Shown: positions 62,273 to 64,000 of the stretch, one piece after another
Position numbering within the stretch: position 1 is the first letter of the stretch
Layout of the letters: each line of letters starts with the position of its first letter
Assembly: GCA_013400155.1 (NCBI GenBank)
Contig: VXBM01000240.1
Location: 517,997 to 581,996, forward strand
Reading direction: 5' to 3'
DNA: 64,000 nt
Origin: Helopsaltes ochotensis
Taxonomy: Eukaryota > Chordata > Aves > Passeriformes > Locustellidae
Notes under the pieces: model-generated
The model's database searches: none
Told to the model about the DNA's origin: nothing
Seen by the model: the letters and a program-made list of their open reading frames with translations, nothing else
Program-made: the position numbers and the translations under genes

Positions 62273-63195
62273 AGCTTCATTCTTGATGCTAGAACCTGAA
62301 ACTGTTTCTTGCTCTAGTACTGGGTTGGCGCCTATTGGTCTTTACCAAAATAAGGAATGCTCTCTGCCAATCATACCATGTTACCCAAATCTTGACTAAA
62401 AATAACTGAATATTAACATGCATTTAATTACTATCTAGTTCAGCTCTTCTCCCATACTCAAATATGTAAGTTGACCTATTGTACTTAGAAATCCACTGCC
62501 ACATCTGTCTCTAACTGGATGAACTAAATAGACAATATTATACTGTTATTATAATTTAGTAACTACAGCTCACCATTTTATTTAGTTAGCAATATCTGCA
62601 CCAGTATTAGTATGTCACAGCTTGCTTTGAGGCAGAGGCAAACAACCAAAGAGGCTGTGTGCAGCTGGCCATGTTGGACTTTGCTCCCTCTTCTAATTTT
62701 CAAATTCACATGGCTATGACTAGTACTGCTCACGAGGTGTGGGCTGGTAACTGATTCAGTTAATTTAAAAAATTCTCTGGCTACTGGCCGGCATCATTAT
62801 GAGAATCTCTACAGAAGCCAGTTAAGTCAGAAGGAAAATGTTGTTTTATCCATATACATATATACAAGAAGTAGAAATTTTAACACTGTGACACTATGAT
62901 ATATTCTTTTTCCCCAAGGTCTGCATTGCATCTGGAAAGCCCTTCCATGCGCACCAGCAGCAAAGCTTGCCTGGGTCCTCATGGAGCTGGATACCTCTAC
63001 CTGCTGACAGGATCCGCCAGGCTCTGCATCCCGGTGAAAAATCCCCAGAAAGACCGTTTAAAGTGGAATTAGCAAAACGCAATGCTCTACTTCGAGCACA
63101 AACACGAGAACAAGCTCCAAACTCTGCTCCTACGTGATAAGAAACCTGTCCCTCTCTGAACAATTGCTGGAAAATCCCCTCTTTTCATGTAACAG
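62273..63195. other. Intergenic spacer
   Basis: 0.9 kb with no recognisable element. GC content begins to rise after about 62.9 kb. Confidence 0.6.
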
Positions 63196-63365
63196 AAATT
63201 GTTAGGTTTGGAAGGGACCCCTGTAGACAATTCACCGCCCCTGCTAAGACACGGTTACCTAGAGCAGGTTACATGGGAACACGTGCAGGTGGGTTCTCAG
63301 TGTCTCCAGGGAGCGAGACGTCCCTGGGCAGCCTGTTCCAGTGCTCTTGCCACGCTCTGTGGCAG
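63196..63365 (-). mobile_element. CR1 LINE 3'-end fragment in GC-rich sequence
   Basis: Minus-oriented CR1 3' UTR: 'gttaggtttggaagggaccc', 'agagcaggttacatgggaac acgtgcaggtgggttctcag', 'ctgggcagcctgttccagtg'. Homology fades after about 63365. Confidence 0.8.
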
Positions 63366-63699
63366 CAGCGCAGCGCTCGCTTCAGCTCCCCGTACAGCTG
63401 CCAGGGACGGGGGCGGGCAGGCTCGCTCGGAGCCCCCGCAGTGACAGCCTGCAAAGCAGCAGTGCCAAAGGGCTTTTTGGAACTGTGCAGCCCCAGGGCC
63501 CTTCCCGTTCAACACTCTGAAAGGGAGAGCACAAGAGGTCGGCACAATCAATCTGAAATGGCCCCCGCAAATGAGCTTGGACGAAGAGAGCCGGGAGATC
63601 TCAGCATTGAAAACCTGCTACTTCCGTGCTCAGCAGCACAGCCAGTGGCACCCAGCGCTTCAGAAAATGACAAACGCGGACACTGAACGCTGTCTCCGT

Positions 63700-64000
63700 T
63701 CAAACGATCCAGTTATTAAGCCAGCTGCGATCCTTACGCGCGCCTGGCAACTGGACAGCGCTCCCCAGGCAGTCCGGAAACCGCGCGGGGGGCGGCGGGC
63801 AGCCCCGGCCAGCCGCCCCTTCCACCTCATGCGGATGGGGGCTGCCAGCAGGAACAGCTCCGCGGGCTCGGGGGCCAGTCCCCGAGCTTGCGTGGCGCCC
63901 ACCCGCCCAGGGCTTCCTTCCCGGCTTCCATCCCGACTTCCTACTGCCCCAGCCTACAGCGCCAGCCCCGTCGCCCGCCCGCGAGTGAGCGCGCCGGGGC
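63700..64000 (+). promoter_or_regulatory. CpG-rich edge, possibly the beginning of the next gene's promoter (SLC2A13 by synteny)
   Basis: The last 300 bp are strongly GC- and CpG-rich and end in GC boxes ('gcccgcccgcgagtgagcgcgccg'), like a CpG-island promoter cut by the window edge. In human, SLC2A13 lies upstream of LRRK2 in the opposite orientation, so a divergent promoter on the plus strand is expected on this side. There is no plus-strand ATG after about 63840 and no recognisable SLC2A13 coding sequence here, so the assignment is inference only. Confidence 0.35.

Noticed and set aside
16321..63700. tRNA, snRNA, rRNA or CRISPR-like arrays
   Set aside because: I saw no tRNA A/B boxes with a cloverleaf, no rRNA words and no regularly spaced direct repeats.

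Overview
The window is vertebrate nuclear DNA, most likely from a bird and probably a passerine. The evidence is spliced exons with GT/AG borders, several decayed CR1 retrotransposons of the avian type, and retroviral LTRs resembling passerine families. The species call rests on family resemblance recalled from memory, not on a search. There is no bacterial, plasmid, phage or CRISPR content.

The only protein-coding gene I can support is the 5' part of LRRK2 (leucine-rich repeat kinase 2), on the minus strand between about 16.0 kb and the left edge. Exons 1 to 8 are all present: 15802-15961, 15622-15707, 12372-12478, 9097-9185, 8572-8706, 6754-6888, 3188-3319 and 744-863. Each has consensus splice sites and the reading phase is kept across every junction. 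Exons 2 and 4 to 8 have the lengths I recall for the human exons; exon 1 is three codons longer and exon 3 one codon shorter. Together they encode about the first 321 residues, the first half of the N-terminal armadillo region. The LRR, ROC-COR, kinase and WD40 parts lie beyond the left edge. A CpG-rich promoter covers about 15.4-16.3 kb. A CCAAT/TATA pair facing the other way at 16267-16320 hints at a divergent transcript.

From about 16.3 kb to 64 kb I find no convincing coding exon. The span holds CR1 copies in both orientations (17.3, 17.9, 19.9-20.9, 21.6-22.3, 23.3, 29.5, 32.1-33.2, 38.4, 54.7-56.1, 61.4-62.3 and 63.2 kb). It also holds two related solo LTRs with intact 6-bp target-site duplications (35761-36127 and 39458-39705), two related longer LTRs in opposite orientations (34332-35103 and 45129-45818), and an unclassified direct-plus-inverted repeat cluster near 52 kb. 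The last 0.3 kb is GC-rich. By amniote synteny it could be the start of the divergent neighbour SLC2A13, but no exon of that gene is visible.

The LRRK2 introns hold only one recognisable CR1 copy, whereas the flank is rich in them. I see no new biological system. The points most worth a second look are the G-quadruplex-capable pentanucleotide repeat filling part of the 94-bp intron 1, the LTR pair with target-site duplications, and the 52 kb repeat cluster.
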